Positions 35,229 through 45,415 of a DNA stretch of 64,000 nt are shown here, one piece after another. Source of the stretch: Pseudarthrobacter enclensis (GTDB taxonomy: Bacteria; Actinomycetota; Actinomycetes; Actinomycetales; Micrococcaceae). The stretch covers positions 310,001 through 374,000 of the forward strand of contig NZ_JAUSRE010000001.1 of assembly GCF_030811655.1 (NCBI RefSeq). Reading direction: 5' to 3'. The position numbers and the translations under genes are program-made. The notes below the pieces were generated by a model that was given only the letters and a program-made list of their open reading frames with translations, did not search any database and had not been told where the DNA came from. How positions within the stretch are numbered: the first letter of the stretch is position 1; every line of letters begins with the position of its first letter.

Positions 35229-36155
35229 ATGAACGAAACCGGGCGCCCGCAAGATCTTCCACTGTCCAATCCCCGAGCTGATCGGGTGAGGGACGTGGCA
35301 AAGCTTGCAGGGCGCCCGGCCCGTTTAAAGCGCGGCCAGTTCCTGGCCGAGGGGCCGCAGGCCGTCCGTGAAGCGCTGAAACTACACCAGGAGCGGCTGT
35401 CAGCGGGCGCCCCCGGTGTGGTCACCGAGGTGTATGCCAGCGAAAGCTGTCTGGAACGCTTCCCGGAGTTCGAAGAGCTCGCCCAGGGCACCAACGCCCG
35501 CATGGCCACCGACGATGTCCTGGCCGCCATGGCGGACACCGTGAACCCACAGGGGATCGTGGCTGTCTGCCGTTTCGTAGACGTTTCCCTGGCAGAAGTG
35601 CTTGACGCCCGCCCACGCCTGATGGCCGTTCTCTGCCAGGTCAGGGACCCGGGCAACGCCGGCACGGTGCTTCGGGCGGCCGATTCCGCCGGCGCCGATG
35701 CCGTGGTTTTCACCGCTTCCAGCGTTGACATCTACAACCCCAAAGCTGTTCGCTCCACCGCGGGCTCGCTGTTCCACCTTCCGGTGGTGCTGGGCGTGGA
35801 CCCGGCAGAACTTGCCGCCGCCTGCAAGGCCCGCGGCATCGGCATTCTCGCCGCAGACGGCTATGGACAGCTGGACCTGGACGTCCTGCAGGATGAGAGC
35901 GCGAGGCGCAGGCTGACCGGCGACGGGTTCGAATCCGCTTACGACCTCGCCGAACCAACTGCCTGGTTCTTCGGGAATGAGGCGCAGGGGCTCTCCGACG
36001 AGGAACTGCACCTGGCGGACCACCGGGTGGCCGTCCCGGTGTATGGCGCCGCGGAGAGTCTCAACCTGGGGACGGCCGCAACTGTGTGCCTGTACGCCAG
36101 CGCCCGTTCGCAGCGTCGTGCCGGCGTCGCCGCAGGTCAGTCACACACCGAGTAA
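35229..36155 (+). CDS. TrmH/SpoU-family RNA 2'-O-methyltransferase
   Basis: SPOUT-fold methyltransferase for rRNA or tRNA ribose. 308 aa: an N-terminal RNA-binding substrate domain (LKRGQFLAEGPQAVREAL), then the SpoU domain with QVRDPGNAGTVLRAADSAGA, the NPKAVRSTAGSLFHLP segment and the knot motif FFGNEAQGLSDEEL ending with ESLNLGTAATVCLY. Start fixed by the leaderless -10 element. Located after rplT, as in many actinobacteria; the exact target nucleotide cannot be told. Confidence 0.93.
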   Translation: MNETGRPQDLPLSNPRADRVRDVAKLAGRPARLKRGQFLAEGPQAVREALKLHQERLSAGAPGVVTEVYASESCLERFPEFEELAQGTNARMATDDVLAAMADTVNPQGIVAVCRFVDVSLAEVLDARPRLMAVLCQVRDPGNAGTVLRAADSAGADAVVFTASSVDIYNPKAVRSTAGSLFHLPVVLGVDPAELAAACKARGIGILAADGYGQLDLDVLQDESARRRLTGDGFESAYDLAEPTAWFFGNEAQGLSDEELHLADHRVAVPVYGAAESLNLGTAATVCLYASARSQRRAGVAAGQSHTE

Positions 36156-36230
36156 GGGCGTACGACGACGGGAGCTGCTTCCAGGGCCCAGAACCTCCGG
36201 TGTCGGCGCGCCGGACCGATCACGGGCAAA

Positions 36231-36255
36231 GAAAAGGCCCCGGTTTTCCGGGGCC
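36231..36255 (-). terminator. Intrinsic terminator of the GlsB-like gene
   Basis: On the minus strand GGCCCCGG-AAAA-CCGGGGCC is followed by TTTTC, a classical hairpin plus T tract 28 nt after the stop codon. It may also stop the convergent methyltransferase transcript. Confidence 0.85.
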
Positions 36256-36282
36256 CCTCGGTGATGTTGTTATACAGGACGG

Positions 36283-36558
36283 TCAGGGTGCGCGGGTGGC
36301 TTTTCCGCGTCCGGTGACGAATCCGTAGATGCCGGCGACAATGAGGCCGCCGACGATAGCGAGAATCCAGGTGCCCAGGTCGAAGAAGGCAAGATCGCCC
36401 TTGTTGAACAGAAGGCTGCCAATCCAGCCGCCAACAATGGCTCCTACGACACCCAGGATGAGGCTGGTCACCCAGCCGCCGCCGACCCGGCCGGGCATGA
36501 CGGCCTTAACGATGGCCCCGACAATCAGGCCCAAAATAATCCAAGCAAGAAAACCCAT
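36283..36558 (-). CDS. GlsB/YeaQ/YmgE-family stress-response membrane protein
   Basis: A 91-aa protein with three hydrophobic helices and the Gly-rich GLIVGAIVKAVMPGRVGGGW motif of the transglycosylase-associated (YeaQ/YmgE) family. Strong GGAGGAG upstream of the ATG. The family is linked to stress conditions; molecular function unknown. The 167 nt up to the MFS gene contain no other gene, only an A/T-rich palindrome (CGGGA / TCCCG near 36581-36597) close to the likely promoter. Confidence 0.88.
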   Translation of the reverse strand: MGFLAWIILGLIVGAIVKAVMPGRVGGGWVTSLILGVVGAIVGGWIGSLLFNKGDLAFFDLGTWILAIVGGLIVAGIYGFVTGRGKATRAP

Positions 36559-36725
36559 GTCTCCTCCTTATAATGACCGGGATTAATAGTCCCGATGAGC
36601 CTCAAGCTAACATAAGCACCCCGCAAAGTCAGTAGCCCTAAGGGCGGCGTTGCCGCATCGTTAGAAGGCCCCTGCGGGCGGGGTATCAATTGCGGCTGGC
36701 CCGCACGGTCCCGGCGCCAGGCTGC

Positions 36726-37934
36726 TCAGGCCGGGAGTGGCCGTTTGCGTTCCAGCAGGCCGCTGAGGAGGGCGACGCCGAAACCGAGAACGGCAAGGAC
36801 GGCACCCACCAAGGCAGGGGCAACGAAGCCCCAGCCGAGTGCGATGACAAGACCGCCAAGGAACGCCCCCAAGGCGTTGGCCACATTGAGCGCCGCATGG
36901 TTGAGGGAGGAAGCCAGTGACGGTGCGTCGGGTGAGGCGTCAAGCAGCCTGGTCTGCAGGGCGGGAATCAGCATGGAACCGGAAGCTCCCACCACGAACA
37001 CCATCACCATGGCGCTCCACTGCCAGTGGGCGGCCACCGCGTAGACCACCAGGGCCACGGCAATGGCAGGGAGGACCCGGTAGAGGGTGCCCATGACCGA
37101 CCGGTCGGCCAGCCTTCCGCCCACGATGTTCCCTGCCACCATGCCAAGTCCGTACAGTGCCACCACGAGGGGCAGCAGGGCGGACGGGATGCCGGCCACG
37201 GCGGTCATGGTGTGGGCGATGTAGGTGTACGTGGCGAAGAAACCGCCAAACCCGACGATGCCGACCAGGAGTGCAAGCCACACCTGGAGCCGCTTGAGGG
37301 CGCCGAGTTCGCGCCGGATGCTGGCATCCGGGTGCGCGTGCTGGAAGGGGACGAATTTCCAGACCATGGCCAACGCCAGCAGGCCAATGGCGCCCACGAG
37401 GACGAACAGCAGCCGCCACCCGAATGTCTGTCCCAGCCATGTGGCGAACGGCACCCCCACCACGTTGGAGACGCTGAGCCCGGCCATAACCATCGAGATG
37501 GCCCATCCCCGCCGGGTGGGTGGAACCAGGGACGCGGCGATGACGGCGGCGACGCCGAAGAACGCCCCGTGCGGCAGGCCCGCGGCAAAGCGCGAGACGA
37601 GCATCCACGCGTAGTCGGGGGCGACATAGGAACTGAGGTTGGCCACGGTAAAGAACAACAGAAGCCCCAGTGCCAGTTTCTTTCGAGGGAGCCTGGCGCC
37701 GACGGCGGCCAGCAGGGGAGCACCGACCACCACTCCCAGCGCATAGGCGGAGATCAGGTGCCCGGCTTCCGGTGTGCTGATCCCCAGCCCCAGCTCAACT
37801 TCCTTCAGCAGGCCCATCATGGTGAACTCGGTGACGCCGATGCCCACACCGCCCATGGCCAGGGCGAAGATGGCCATTCCGAGGTTGGTCGTCTTGGCGG
37901 GGGCTGCCGTGGACGGGGAAATAACGCTGCTCAT
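36726..37934 (-). CDS. MFS efflux transporter (DHA1/AraJ-like)
   Basis: A 402-aa, 12-helix transporter. It begins LGMAIFALAMGGVGIGVTEF, the DHA1 pattern shared with AraJ/YdhP-type sugar or drug exporters; motif A-like GARLPRKKLAL follows helix 2 and SMVMAGLSVSNVVGVPF fits motif C of antiporters. Start at 37934 (MSSVISPS) is preferred; a frame to 37982 adds 16 residues. Divergent from mutT. Substrate unknown. Confidence 0.88.
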   Translation of the reverse strand: MSSVISPSTAAPAKTTNLGMAIFALAMGGVGIGVTEFTMMGLLKEVELGLGISTPEAGHLISAYALGVVVGAPLLAAVGARLPRKKLALGLLLFFTVANLSSYVAPDYAWMLVSRFAAGLPHGAFFGVAAVIAASLVPPTRRGWAISMVMAGLSVSNVVGVPFATWLGQTFGWRLLFVLVGAIGLLALAMVWKFVPFQHAHPDASIRRELGALKRLQVWLALLVGIVGFGGFFATYTYIAHTMTAVAGIPSALLPLVVALYGLGMVAGNIVGGRLADRSVMGTLYRVLPAIAVALVVYAVAAHWQWSAMVMVFVVGASGSMLIPALQTRLLDASPDAPSLASSLNHAALNVANALGAFLGGLVIALGWGFVAPALVGAVLAVLGFGVALLSGLLERKRPLPA

Positions 37935-38100
37935 ATGCCTGCTTCTCGTCAAGGGTGGATCTGGAACGGGGACGGATGCCACGGCAGTGGGGCGGGACGG
38001 TCCGGACAGTCTGGCAAACCCCTGGCAGGCAGGAGCTATTCCCGGCGCTTCAGCAGGACGGGCCCAGACTGACGTTCCTGGACCTTCCCATTGTGGCCCA

Positions 38101-38106
38101 TAGAAT
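38101..38106 (+). promoter_or_regulatory. -10 element of a leaderless mutT-like transcript
   Basis: TAGAAT ends 6 nt before GTG 38113; the best -10 match of the leaderless set. Confidence 0.6.
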
Positions 38107-38112
38107 GATCCG

Positions 38113-38568
38113 GTGACTGGACTGATTCAGGTAGTGGGCGGAGCCGTGGTGGACAGCCTGGAGCGTCCGGAGACACTTCTGGTGGCCCGGCGGAGTGCGC
38201 CGGAGCATTTGGCAGGGCTGTGGGAGTTTCCGGGGGGCAAGGTGGAACCGGAGGAGGAACCCGAAACCGCCCTGAGGCGGGAGCTTGCTGAGGAACTCGG
38301 AATCGACGTGCGGCTGGGGTCCGAACTGGCTGCGGAAACAACGGGCGGCTGGCCCCTCAATGAACGAGCCACCATGCGGGTCTGGTTCGCCGAAGCCACC
38401 CGCGGCGAACCCCTGCCCCTTGAAGACCATGATGAACTGCGCTGGGTTGACCTGCGGGACCGGGAAGCGGTCCTCGGCCTCCCCTGGATCCCGGCCGATT
38501 ACCCGATCGTGAGCGCCTTGCTGGACTCGGTGGCCGGGACGCTCCGGGAGCCCCTGCGCCTCGAGTGA
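38113..38568 (+). CDS. MutT-family (deoxy)nucleoside triphosphate pyrophosphohydrolase
   Basis: Nudix hydrolase that probably removes oxidised dNTPs such as 8-oxo-dGTP. 151 aa with the nudix box GGKVEPEEEPETALRRELAE followed by ELG (about residues 42-64), and C-terminal LRWVDLRDREAV. GTG start, apparently leaderless. It converges on the radical-SAM gene with an 18-nt gap. Confidence 0.92.
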   Translation: MTGLIQVVGGAVVDSLERPETLLVARRSAPEHLAGLWEFPGGKVEPEEEPETALRRELAEELGIDVRLGSELAAETTGGWPLNERATMRVWFAEATRGEPLPLEDHDELRWVDLRDREAVLGLPWIPADYPIVSALLDSVAGTLREPLRLE

Positions 38569-38586
38569 GCTTCAAACAGTGGCTGG

Positions 38587-39705
38587 TCAGAACAACGCGT
38601 CCTGGCCGGGCGGCCCGGGAGCGGCAGCGGCACGGCGGGAACCCCCGGACGCCTGGGCGGGAATGACTCCTTCCGGGTACTGGGCCTCCTCAACCCGGGG
38701 ATCGTCCAGGTCCCGGTTGTCCAGGTCCCGGGGGCTGAAGCCGGAGGAATACGAAAACCCGTGGCGTGCCTTGAAGTAGCGGACTTTCCCCGCAAGCCAT
38801 GTCCGGTATTCCTTGGACGCGTAGGAGCCCGTTCCGTACAGCCGCCGGTAGCGGCCCACCAGCTCGGGATGGCGGGCGGCGATCCACTTCATGAACCATT
38901 CCCTGGTGCCGGGCTTTAAGTAGAGGGCGCCGGCCGTGACGCCCGTTGCCCCGGCCGCTGCCAGCGCCCCAAAGAGGGCATCCAGGGCTTCGTCGCTGTC
39001 CGACAGCCACGGGAGGATGGGCATGGCCATAACGCCGCACGGCAGTCCGGCCTCACGCAGCCTGGACACCAGCCTGAGCCGGGCCCTGGGTCCCGGGGTG
39101 CCGGGCTCGATCGCCTCCGAAAGGGCTTCGTTGGTCATAGCCAGGGAAATGCCCAGTCCCACGGGCACCTGCGTGGCAGCGCTCTTGAGCAGCGGGATGT
39201 CACGCGCCAGGAGCGTTCCCTTGGTGAGGATGGACAAGGGAGTGCCCGACTCGGCCAGTGCGTTGATGATTCCCGGCATGAGCCGGTACCGGCCCTCTGC
39301 ACGCTGGTAGGGATCGGTATTGGTACCCAGCGCCACCTGCTGCCGCGTCCACGAGGGTTTGGCCAGTTCCTTCCGGAGGACTTCCGCGGCATTGACCTTC
39401 ACAACCACCTGGCTGTCAAAGTCCATGCCGGCGTCAAAATCCAGGTACGTGTGCGTCTTGCGGGCAAAGCAGTAGACGCAGGCGTGGCTGCAGCCGCGAT
39501 AGGGGTTCACCGTCCATTCGAACGGCATCTTCGATCCCGCCGGTACCCTGTTCAGCGCAGACTTGGCTGTAACTTCGTGGAACGTGATCCCTGCGAATTC
39601 AGGGGTGGTGACGGAGCGGACCAGGCCTGCGAGTGGAAGCAGCGCCGGGACCGCTGTGCCCGGTGCCTCCGGAGTGGGCACCAGTGCCTGCGCTTCCCAT
39701 CTCAT
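38587..39705 (-). CDS. Rv2578c-family radical SAM protein (SplB-like), LexA-controlled
   Basis: A 372-aa radical-SAM enzyme with the cluster motif C72-SHA-C76-VY-C79 in NPYRGCSHACVYCF, followed by VALGTNTDPYQRAEGRY and LSILTKGTL typical of the spore photoproduct lyase-like group. Start at 39705 (MRWEAQ) matches the family and has GGAGG directly upstream; the frame to 39723 would start inside the LexA box. The operator is 9 nt upstream of the start. A DNA-repair role is plausible but the reaction is unknown. Confidence 0.9.
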   Translation of the reverse strand: MRWEAQALVPTPEAPGTAVPALLPLAGLVRSVTTPEFAGITFHEVTAKSALNRVPAGSKMPFEWTVNPYRGCSHACVYCFARKTHTYLDFDAGMDFDSQVVVKVNAAEVLRKELAKPSWTRQQVALGTNTDPYQRAEGRYRLMPGIINALAESGTPLSILTKGTLLARDIPLLKSAATQVPVGLGISLAMTNEALSEAIEPGTPGPRARLRLVSRLREAGLPCGVMAMPILPWLSDSDEALDALFGALAAAGATGVTAGALYLKPGTREWFMKWIAARHPELVGRYRRLYGTGSYASKEYRTWLAGKVRYFKARHGFSYSSGFSPRDLDNRDLDDPRVEEAQYPEGVIPAQASGGSRRAAAAPGPPGQDALF

Positions 39706-39713
39706 GCCTCCAT

Positions 39714-39729
39714 TCGAAAACATGTTCGA
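39714..39729. promoter_or_regulatory. LexA box upstream of the radical-SAM gene
   Basis: TCGAAAACATGTTCGA, within TTCGAA-N6-TTCGAA at 39713-39730. A minus-strand -10 element TACATT (39729-39734) touches it, so LexA should occlude the start of transcription. Confidence 0.8.
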
Positions 39730-39761
39730 ATGTAAGTCAAGCCGGGCACGCCCTTAGCAGG

Positions 39762-40418
39762 CTAATAACGCAGCTCCCAGGTGGCTGTCACGGTTGCCTC
39801 AACCGGGTTCAGGCCCGGTTCGATCGCCATGGGTTCGGTGGCTGCTGCCCGTTGCAGGCCGGCCAGCGGCACCGGTCCCGGTGAGGGGCGCTGGTCGGTC
39901 ACGGACGCTACCCTCCCCAGGGTGGCCGAGGCCAGGGAGGCATACTGTCCGGCAGCACGCACCGCGTCCTGCCACGCTGCGTCGCGCGCCTGCGCCCGCA
40001 CGCCGGCTTCATCGGACAGGACAAGCTGCAGGCTGTTCAGCCGGACGGCGTCGCCGCCTGCCAGGACGGCGTCGGAGATCACGGCAGAGGCGTTCCCGAG
40101 GTCCCGCAGCCTGACTGCGAGGCTGGCCGCCGCCACGTAACCGACGAGTTTCTGTCCCTCCCCGTCACGCCATGCGAGGTCTGCCCGCACCGAAAGACCG
40201 GTTGAACGGATGTCGCTGGGCGCGACGCCGCGGCCGCGAAGTGCGGACGCCACTGCAGCAAGACCCTCACCTGCCGCCGCATACGCTTCCGCCACCGACT
40301 GGGCCCTGCACTCCGCTTCCACGGAAACCAGCACCAGGTCGGGAGCTGCTTCGGCCCATCCGGTTCCCGCAACAGTGACCGTTCCCGTGCCAACCTGCAC
40401 CTGCGAATCCCGGGTCAC
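39762..40418 (-). CDS. SIMPL-domain (DUF541) protein
   Basis: A 218-aa protein with the SIMPL domain: VTVAGTGWAEAAPDLVLVSV at the start, then AVASALRGRGVAPSDIRSTG, LSVRADLAWRDG and the C-terminal VEATVTATWELRY. No signal peptide is obvious, unlike many family members that are periplasmic. It overlaps the upstream HExxH gene by 4 bases, so the two are coupled. Function unknown. Confidence 0.87.
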   Translation of the reverse strand: MTRDSQVQVGTGTVTVAGTGWAEAAPDLVLVSVEAECRAQSVAEAYAAAGEGLAAVASALRGRGVAPSDIRSTGLSVRADLAWRDGEGQKLVGYVAAASLAVRLRDLGNASAVISDAVLAGGDAVRLNSLQLVLSDEAGVRAQARDAAWQDAVRAAGQYASLASATLGRVASVTDQRPSPGPVPLAGLQRAAATEPMAIEPGLNPVEATVTATWELRY

Positions 40419-40870
40419 TGCGCCCGCCTCCCTGCCGTGAGAGGATAGCCGCCCGCAGCCAGCCCTGCCCGGCGTTCAAAGACGTTCCCGGTTCCGGCAT
40501 TGCCGGTCCGGATCACTGACCAGCCGGCAGCCGCCAGATACAGCGGAATAAAGGGCAAACCGAGGCACCAGGCGTATTGGCTGCAGTGCAGCTCTTCGTG
40601 CCCCAGCAGTTCCGGCCGGGACAGCAGGTCCCCGGCCGTGCTGCGGCACAGCACCACATTGCCCAGCGTGTAGGCCTGCGCAAAGGGCAACCGCCAGCGG
40701 TAGCCCGCGGCAATGATCATCCCCCGCGGACCGCGTCTGATCCGGGTCCGTGCGGCAAGGGCGACGGCGAGCCCGGCCAGGGTGCTTCCATTCAGGAAGT
40801 TCGCTGCCCGCCTGAGCTGCTGGGCCGTCGTCGGGCCGGAAAGAAAACCCGCGCGCTGCCGCAAAGTCAT
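40415..40870 (-). CDS. Small HExxH-motif protein (unknown function)
   Basis: A 151-aa protein with GHEELHCSQYAW near residue 95, in which HEELH fits the HExxH zinc-metalloprotease motif, followed by a hydrophobic stretch PFIPLYLAAAGW. The motif context resembles small DUF4157-like proteins (HE-x2-H-x2-QY). Start at 40870 is supported by a minus-strand TACCAT element 6 nt upstream (40877-40882), another leaderless gene; a frame to 40978 also exists. No protease activity is proven. Confidence 0.7.
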   Translation of the reverse strand: MTLRQRAGFLSGPTTAQQLRRAANFLNGSTLAGLAVALAARTRIRRGPRGMIIAAGYRWRLPFAQAYTLGNVVLCRSTAGDLLSRPELLGHEELHCSQYAWCLGLPFIPLYLAAAGWSVIRTGNAGTGNVFERRAGLAAGGYPLTAGRRAQ

Positions 40871-40876
40871 GAGGCC

Positions 40877-40882
40877 ATGGTA
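40877..40882 (-). promoter_or_regulatory. -10 element of a leaderless HExxH-gene transcript
   Basis: TACCAT on the minus strand ends 6 nt before ATG 40870. The 200-nt gap to pheS holds no gene. Confidence 0.45.
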
Positions 40883-41070
40883 GCCGGAGGGTTCAACTAG
40901 ACTGGAGGGCAGTGGCCGCCGGTCCTGCCGGCGAGCCCTGACCTGGTCATTGAATGAACTGACGTTCAGCGCATTCATCCATGACCTGCCAGCGACGGAC
41001 GCGCCGAGCGGGAAACCGCGTACGGCTGCCCCGCCCGCCGGCAGCCACGACTCGTAGCTAAGAACAGTAG

Positions 41071-42132
<1,062 letters not shown>

Positions 42133-42134
42133 CA

Positions 42135-44678
42135 GTGCGTATCCCACTTTCCTGGCTGCGGGAATTCGCAGCAGTGCCGGCCGGAGCAACGGCCGAAGAC
42201 GTCATGGAAGACCTGGTCAAGGTCGGCTTTGAAGAAGAAGCCGTCCACCGTCCCACGGACACCCTCCAGGGCCCCGTGGTGGTGGGCCAGGTCCTGAGCC
42301 TCGTCAAGGAACCGCAGACCAACGGCAAGACCATCAACTGGTGCCAGGTCCGCGTTGTCCCCGAAGGCAAGGAACAGACCCTCACCGGGGACGGAATCGA
42401 CCCGTCCGGCGTCCAGGGCATCATCTGCGGCGCGCACAACTTCGTTGAGGGCGACAAAGTGGTGGTCACGCTTCCCGGCGCCGTGCTGCCCGGCGACTTC
42501 CGCATCTCAGCCCGCAAGACGTACGGACACCTGTCCGCCGGCATGATCGCCTCGGTCCGCGAACTGGGCATCGGCGAGGACCACGACGGCATCCTGGTGC
42601 TGTCCCGCATCGGGCTGGACCCCGAGGTGGGCACCGACGCCATGGAGCTCCTTGGCCTCTACGACCAGGCGGCCGAAATCAACGTCACCCCGGACCGCGG
42701 CTACGCCTTCTCCATCCGCGGCGTGGCCCGTGAATACGCGCACGCCACCGGCGCCGCCTTCACGGATCCCGCATCCAGGGTCCAGGCACCGGCCGAACTT
42801 TCCGGCGGGTACGGCGTCAAGCTCAACGACGACGCCCCCATTTACGGCAAGCCGGGCTGCGACCGCTTCGTGGCGCGCACCGTCCGGGGGGTGGACGCCA
42901 CCAAGCCCACCCCGCCGTGGATGGTGTCCCGGCTCCGGCTCGCGGGCATCCGCTCCATCTCGCTGCCCGTGGACATCTCCAACTACGTCATGCTCGAGCT
43001 GGGCCAGCCCACGCACTGCTATGACCTGGACAAGCTCTCCGGCGACATCGTGGTGCGCCGCGCCGCCGCAGGGGAGAAGATCACCACCCTGGACGGCAAG
43101 GAGCGCACCCTTGACGCCGAGGACCTGCTCATCACCGACAACTCCGGGGCCATCGGCATCGCAGGAGTCATGGGCGGGGCTGCCACCGAGGTGGGCGATT
43201 CGACGTCGAACATCCTCGTGGAGTCCGCGCACTTTGACGACGTGTCCATCGGGCGGTCACGGCGCCGGCACAAGCTGCCGTCGGAGGCGTCCAAGCGATT
43301 CGAGCGAGGCGTGGACTGGCAGGTGGCGGGCATCGCCGCCCAGCGCGTGGTGGACCTCCTGGTGGAACTGGCCGGCGGCACCGCTGACGAAGCGGGAACC
43401 GACGTCGGGACCGCCCCGGACACCGTCACCATCGAGCTGCCCGCCGGTTTTGCTGCCGCACGGATCGGCATCGACTTCACTGAGCAGCAGATTGTCACGT
43501 CCCTTGAGGACCTGGGCGCCGTGGTAGTAAAGCACGACGCCGGGTGGACAGTTACGCCGCCGAGCTGGCGGAGCGACCTGGAGACCAAGGAAGACCTGAC
43601 CGAGGAAATCGCCCGGCTGGTGGGCTACGACAAGATCCCCGCCACCCTGCCGGTCGCCCCGCCGGGCCGCGGACTGACGCGCGTCCAGCAGCAGCGCCGC
43701 CGCCTGATCCAGGCCCTGGCCGACGCCGGACTCACCGAGGTCCTCTCCTATCCCTTCGTGTCCAAGGCGGCCAACGACACCTTCGGCGTGGCTGACGAAG
43801 GAGGCGCGCGGACCGCCCTCAAGCTGGCCAACCCGATCAGCGAGGAGCACGGCTACCTGCGCACGTCCATCCTGCCCGGCCTGATCGAGGTGGCCAAGCG
43901 CAACCACTCCCGTGGCTTCCGGGACCTGGCCCTGTTTGAATCCGGCCTGGTGTTCCTGCCGGAGGGGACGGTGGGAACTGCGGCCATCCCGCCGCTGGGC
44001 GCCAAGCCTGCCGATGAGGTTCTTGACGCACTGTACGACGGCGTCCCGAACCAGCCGTTCCACATCGCGGCAGTCCTTACCGGCCACGATTCCCCGGCCG
44101 CCGCGTCCCACACGCCCCGCGTGTGGGACTGGGCAGACGCACTGGACGTAGCCCGGCTTGCCGGCGACGTGCTGGGCGTGGACCTGGTTGTCAGCCAGGG
44201 CAGCCACCAGGCGTTCCACCCCGGCCGCACCGCCCGGCTGGCGCTGCGCACGGGGGAGACCGTTGGCTACGCCGGCGAACTGCACCCCAAGCTGCTGGCC
44301 GCCTCGGACATGCCGGCCCGCTCGGTGGCGCTGGAACTTGACGCCGATGCCCTGTTCGAGGCCGCACCCGACGTGATCGTGGCGCGCCACATTTCCACGT
44401 TCCCGGTGGCCACCCAGGACGTGGCCCTGGTGGTTCCGGCCGACGTTCCGGCGGACGAGGTCCTTGCCGCGCTGCGCGAAGGTGCCGGCCAGCTCCTGGA
44501 AGATGTGGCTCTGTTCGACGTCTACGCAGGCAAGGGCATCGAAGACGGCAAGAAGTCGCTGGCCTTCGGCCTCCGGTTCCGGGCCGCTGACCGCACCCTG
44601 ACCGCTGACGAGGCCTCGGCGGCGCGTGAGAGCGCAGTTGCCCTGGCCGCCGAACGCTTCGGAGCTGTCCAGCGGTAG
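42135..44678 (+). CDS. pheT: Phenylalanine--tRNA ligase beta subunit
   Basis: Large subunit with editing and tRNA-binding domains. 847 aa starting with GTG at 42135 (MRIPLSWLREFAAV), 2 nt after pheS; the longer frame to 41943 overlaps pheS. Visible are the N-terminal tRNA-binding domain (GQVLSLVKEPQTNGK), the B3/B4 editing domain (SNYVMLELGQPTHCYD), B5 (TPPSWRSDLETKEDLTEEI) and the C-terminal anticodon-binding FDX-ACB domain. Confidence 0.97.
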   Translation: MRIPLSWLREFAAVPAGATAEDVMEDLVKVGFEEEAVHRPTDTLQGPVVVGQVLSLVKEPQTNGKTINWCQVRVVPEGKEQTLTGDGIDPSGVQGIICGAHNFVEGDKVVVTLPGAVLPGDFRISARKTYGHLSAGMIASVRELGIGEDHDGILVLSRIGLDPEVGTDAMELLGLYDQAAEINVTPDRGYAFSIRGVAREYAHATGAAFTDPASRVQAPAELSGGYGVKLNDDAPIYGKPGCDRFVARTVRGVDATKPTPPWMVSRLRLAGIRSISLPVDISNYVMLELGQPTHCYDLDKLSGDIVVRRAAAGEKITTLDGKERTLDAEDLLITDNSGAIGIAGVMGGAATEVGDSTSNILVESAHFDDVSIGRSRRRHKLPSEASKRFERGVDWQVAGIAAQRVVDLLVELAGGTADEAGTDVGTAPDTVTIELPAGFAAARIGIDFTEQQIVTSLEDLGAVVVKHDAGWTVTPPSWRSDLETKEDLTEEIARLVGYDKIPATLPVAPPGRGLTRVQQQRRRLIQALADAGLTEVLSYPFVSKAANDTFGVADEGGARTALKLANPISEEHGYLRTSILPGLIEVAKRNHSRGFRDLALFESGLVFLPEGTVGTAAIPPLGAKPADEVLDALYDGVPNQPFHIAAVLTGHDSPAAASHTPRVWDWADALDVARLAGDVLGVDLVVSQGSHQAFHPGRTARLALRTGETVGYAGELHPKLLAASDMPARSVALELDADALFEAAPDVIVARHISTFPVATQDVALVVPADVPADEVLAALREGAGQLLEDVALFDVYAGKGIEDGKKSLAFGLRFRAADRTLTADEASAARESAVALAAERFGAVQR

Positions 44679-44710
44679 GTTCCCTGCAGGCTTTTCGGGA
44701 AGGACGGGTC

Positions 44711-45415
44711 ATGGCGCAATGCGAGGTGCGCGCCATCCCGCCCTTCCTGCTGTCCGGGAAAGACGGTGGGGTGTGGCGGGATGCCGAACGCCTGCTGGAC
44801 GGCGTCGAACTGGCACGGGGCAAGGCCATGTCTCCGGCTTCCGGCCGTATGTTCCTTGCCGGCCGCGTTGCCCAGAGGGTCTTTGCAGGCGAATTGCTGT
44901 CACTTCCCGCCGCGGACCTCACCGTAGCCTACAGTTGCCTGCAGTGCGGAACCGGGCCGGGGACCGGCCACGGCCGGCCGGGATACAGCTATCGGGGTGC
45001 CCCCGTGCCGCTGGCGCTTAGCTTGTCCCGGGCCGGTGGCTGGACGTTGTTGGCGGCGGTGGTGGGTGCCTCCCCGGGAACGCGGCTGGGCGCCGACATC
45101 GAGGATCCGTCCCGTACCGGCTTTGACGGGTTTGACGGGCTTGCCCTGACGCCTGCGGAGCGCCGGAACCTCCGGAACGTCACGGTGGAGCTGCTCCCGG
45201 CGGCGAGGGCCAGGCTCTGGGCACGCAAGGAAGCCTGGCTGAAAATGACCGGTGACGGGCTCCGGATTGCGCCGTCCACCGTGGACGTCAGCGCGCGTCC
45301 GGGCCTGCGGGACCTGGGCCCTGCTGAAACCGGGCTGCCCGCACACTTGGCCGCCGCCGTCGCGCTCTCCGGACCCGTTCATGCCAGCGGAAGCGGCGGC
45401 AGCGGCTCCTCGTAA
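44711..45415 (+). CDS. Sfp-type 4'-phosphopantetheinyl transferase
   Basis: Activates carrier proteins by attaching phosphopantetheine from CoA. 234 aa with the magnesium motif GADIE (about residue 132) and LWARKEAWLKMTGDGL (W-x2-K-E-x3-K motif, about 167-182). Its 3' end overlaps the convergent M1 peptidase gene by 37 bases. The obvious client is the carrier domain (Ser576) of the NRPS 1.3 kb downstream on the other strand, since no other carrier-protein gene is in the window. Confidence 0.9.
   Translation: MAQCEVRAIPPFLLSGKDGGVWRDAERLLDGVELARGKAMSPASGRMFLAGRVAQRVFAGELLSLPAADLTVAYSCLQCGTGPGTGHGRPGYSYRGAPVPLALSLSRAGGWTLLAAVVGASPGTRLGADIEDPSRTGFDGFDGLALTPAERRNLRNVTVELLPAARARLWARKEAWLKMTGDGLRIAPSTVDVSARPGLRDLGPAETGLPAHLAAAVALSGPVHASGSGGSGSS

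Noticed and set aside
36156..36230. Possible small gene after the SpoU methyltransferase
   Set aside because: No convincing ORF or start; the region leads into the GlsB terminator.
40978..41070. T-box or leader peptide before pheS
   Set aside because: No Phe-rich ORF, terminator or T-box motif was seen; only a possible short-leader promoter.
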